Assembly: GCA_028702045.1 (NCBI GenBank)
Contig: JAQVPP010000025.1
Location: forward strand, 1-7,574
Direction of reading: 5' to 3'
From: Minisyncoccota bacterium
GTDB lineage: Bacteria; Patescibacteriota; Minisyncoccia; UBA6257; JAKLIH01
DNA: 7,574 bases
Below, in pieces: positions 7,042 through 7,574 of the stretch. Within the stretch, counting starts at the first letter, position 1. Each line of letters starts with the position of its first letter. The notes under the pieces were generated by a model that worked only from the letters and a program-made list of their open reading frames with translations, had not been told where the DNA came from and did no database searches. A program made the position numbers and the translations under genes.

Positions 7042-7070
7042 ATTAAATTAATTAATCATGGCTCATACAA
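7042..7070 (-). promoter_or_regulatory. Weak candidate promoter for the membrane-protein gene
   Basis: TTGTAT (7070-7065), 17 bases, then TTTAAT (7047-7042) on the minus strand lies partly inside the first codons of rpmA. Transcription would start near 7035 and give a leader of only about five bases before ATG 7030. Sequence this AT-rich easily produces such matches. Confidence 0.35.
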
Positions 7071-7348
7071 AAGCAGGAGGTTCCACCAGATTAGGTAGAG
7101 ACTCAAATCCAAAAGGATTAGGTATCAAAAAGTTTGGAGGAGAACAAGTAAAAACAGGCAATATTATAGCTAAACAAAGAGGTACACATTGAAATGTTGG
7201 AGAAAACACAAAAAAAGGATCAGATGATTCAATATATGCAACAGCCAATGGTTTCGTCAAATTCACAACAAAACTAAAAACTTGTTTTGATGGGAAGAAG
7301 AAAAAAATTAGTATAATTAATGTTGTTGAAAAAAAGGAAGAAAAGTAA
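7058..7348 (+). CDS. rpmA: 50S ribosomal protein L27
   Basis: L27 is a large-subunit protein whose N-terminal tail reaches the peptidyl transferase centre. The product has 96 residues and begins M-A-H-T-K-A-G-G-S-T-R-L-G-R-D-S, followed by L-G-I-K-K-F-G-G-E, G-N-I-I-A-K-Q-R-G-T and an F-V-K-F strand near the end. The tail begins directly at A-H-x-K, without the extension cleaved by the Prp protease in Firmicutes and Mollicutes. Codon 45 (7190-7192) is TGA, after R-G-T-H; relatives have F, W, Y or I there, so Trp fits and Gly does not. The C-terminus has a Lys/Glu tail. The usual partner rplU (L21) is not upstream. Start context is ATTAATCATG without Shine-Dalgarno. The stop TAA lies in the loop of the terminator. 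Confidence 0.96.
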
Positions 7349-7364
7349 TTTTCTCCCTTTTTTT
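7329..7364. terminator. Bidirectional terminator between rpmA and rplI
   Basis: AAAAAGGAAGAAAA (7331-7344) pairs with TTTTCTCCCTTTTT (7349-7362), with one A-C mismatch, around the loop GTAA. Read rightward the stem ends in a T run after rpmA; read leftward it also ends in a T run just after the rplI stop. The rpmA stop codon itself is in the loop. Confidence 0.8.
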
Positions 7365-7365
7365 A

Positions 7366-7574
7366 TTATTCAACAAAAATTTTCAATTTAACAACAGTAT
7401 CAGAATCTAACTTAATTTCAGCCTCATGTTCCCCTTTTGTCTTTACGCTTGGCATATTGATCTTTACTTTCTCAGGCAAAACAATAGAATACTTCTCTTG
7501 TAACTTATCTACAACTTCCTTTACTTTTAAAGACTCAAATGCCTCTTTACCATTTTCAGCAAACTTTAATTTAA
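7366..7574 (-). CDS. rplI: 50S ribosomal protein L9, C-terminal part (cut by window edge)
   Basis: Only the last 69 residues are visible, so this is the C-terminal domain of L9. It reads F-A-E-N-G-K-E-A-F-E-S-L-K, a helix with V-V-D-K-L, then L-P-E-K-V-K-I ... V-K-T-K-G-E-H-E-A-E-I-K-L ... V-V-K-L-K-I-F-V-E. The 'I-K-x-x-G-x-(H/Y)-E-V-x-V-K-L' strand pair followed by K-L-K-V-x-V is the family signature near the C-terminus. Tandem TAA codons (7366-7368 and 7363-7365) end it, 17 bases from the convergent rpmA stop. L9 is absent from several CPR groups, so its presence is mildly informative about lineage. The assignment rests on a short segment. Confidence 0.75.
   Translation of the reverse strand, partial: KLKFAENGKEAFESLKVKEVVDKLQEKYSIVLPEKVKINMPSVKTKGEHEAEIKLDSDTVVKLKIFVE

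Noticed and set aside
170..7192. UGA as glycine (code 25), expected for Gracilibacteria or Absconditabacteria
   Set aside because: The diagnostic sites in gltX, FtsW, the acetyltransferase and L27 call for Trp or another aromatic residue. Gly would be unusual at each, and Gly has ample GGN codons.
7063..7266. Open frame of 67 codons on the minus strand
   Set aside because: It is antisense to rpmA, which is certain from its motifs.
1..7574. Mollicute origin suggested by UGA as Trp and low GC
   Set aside because: L27 lacks the cleaved N-terminal extension of Firmicutes and Mollicutes, and ftsW with murG and the Ada-like module fit a CPR genome better.
1..7574. parS sites, parA, CRISPR repeats, insertion sequences or a defence system
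   Set aside because: No TGTTNCACGTGAAACA-like site, repeat array, transposase or defence-type motif was seen on either strand.

Overview
The window is very AT-rich. It holds nine protein genes, two of them cut by the window edges, and one tRNA. All genes are on the minus strand except rpmA.

The most important property is the genetic code. Eleven TGA codons lie inside otherwise continuous genes, and several fall where the protein family has a conserved tryptophan or another aromatic residue: after L-G-L-D in gltX, the W of the A/N-R-W motif of FtsW, the W-W of the N-terminal helix of an acetyltransferase, and the aromatic position after R-G-T-x in ribosomal protein L27. TGG is also used for Trp, at four sites. 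All gene ends use TAA, or TAG once (parB). I therefore read UGA as Trp, and a standard-code annotation would break seven of the nine genes. Peptidoglycan genes (ftsW, murG), an L27 that starts directly at M-A-H-x-K-A-G-G without the cleaved leader of Firmicutes and Mollicutes, and a membrane-anchored 'Y-V-A-S-S-R-G-K' module of a kind I associate with Candidate Phyla Radiation (CPR) genomes all argue against a Mycoplasma relative. The best guess is a patescibacterium (CPR) near the Gracilibacteria/Absconditabacteria, where UGA is known to be reassigned. The described reassignment there is to Gly, which does not fit the sites here. The taxon is an inference.

Layout. Positions 1-3837, leftward: ftsW, murG, an unknown 205-aa gene, a GNAT acetyltransferase and gltX (3' end outside the window) form a tight same-strand run. 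Directly upstream (3842-5645) is parB, with an unusual extension of about 320 residues that is Q/N-rich and then acidic. It is split by a one-base frame change in a run of nine A. A tRNA-Leu (CAA anticodon) stands at the head of the run behind a clear extended -10 promoter, so tRNA-parB-ftsW-murG-unknown-GNAT-gltX may be one transcription unit linking chromosome segregation, septal cell-wall synthesis and translation.

Positions 5881-7030 hold a second leftward unit: a single-pass membrane protein with an Ada-like extracytoplasmic module, then a soluble protein with an anti-sigma-type zinc motif (H-x3-C-x2-C). The second gene has the only strong Shine-Dalgarno sequence in the window and ends in a strong intrinsic terminator.

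Positions 6984-7574: rpmA (L27) is transcribed rightward from a promoter inside the divergent membrane-protein gene. It converges on the end of rplI (L9), with a shared bidirectional terminator. No mobile element, CRISPR array or defence system was seen. No stretch above 300 bases lacks a gene; the longest gap, 5754-5880, holds the tRNA promoter.
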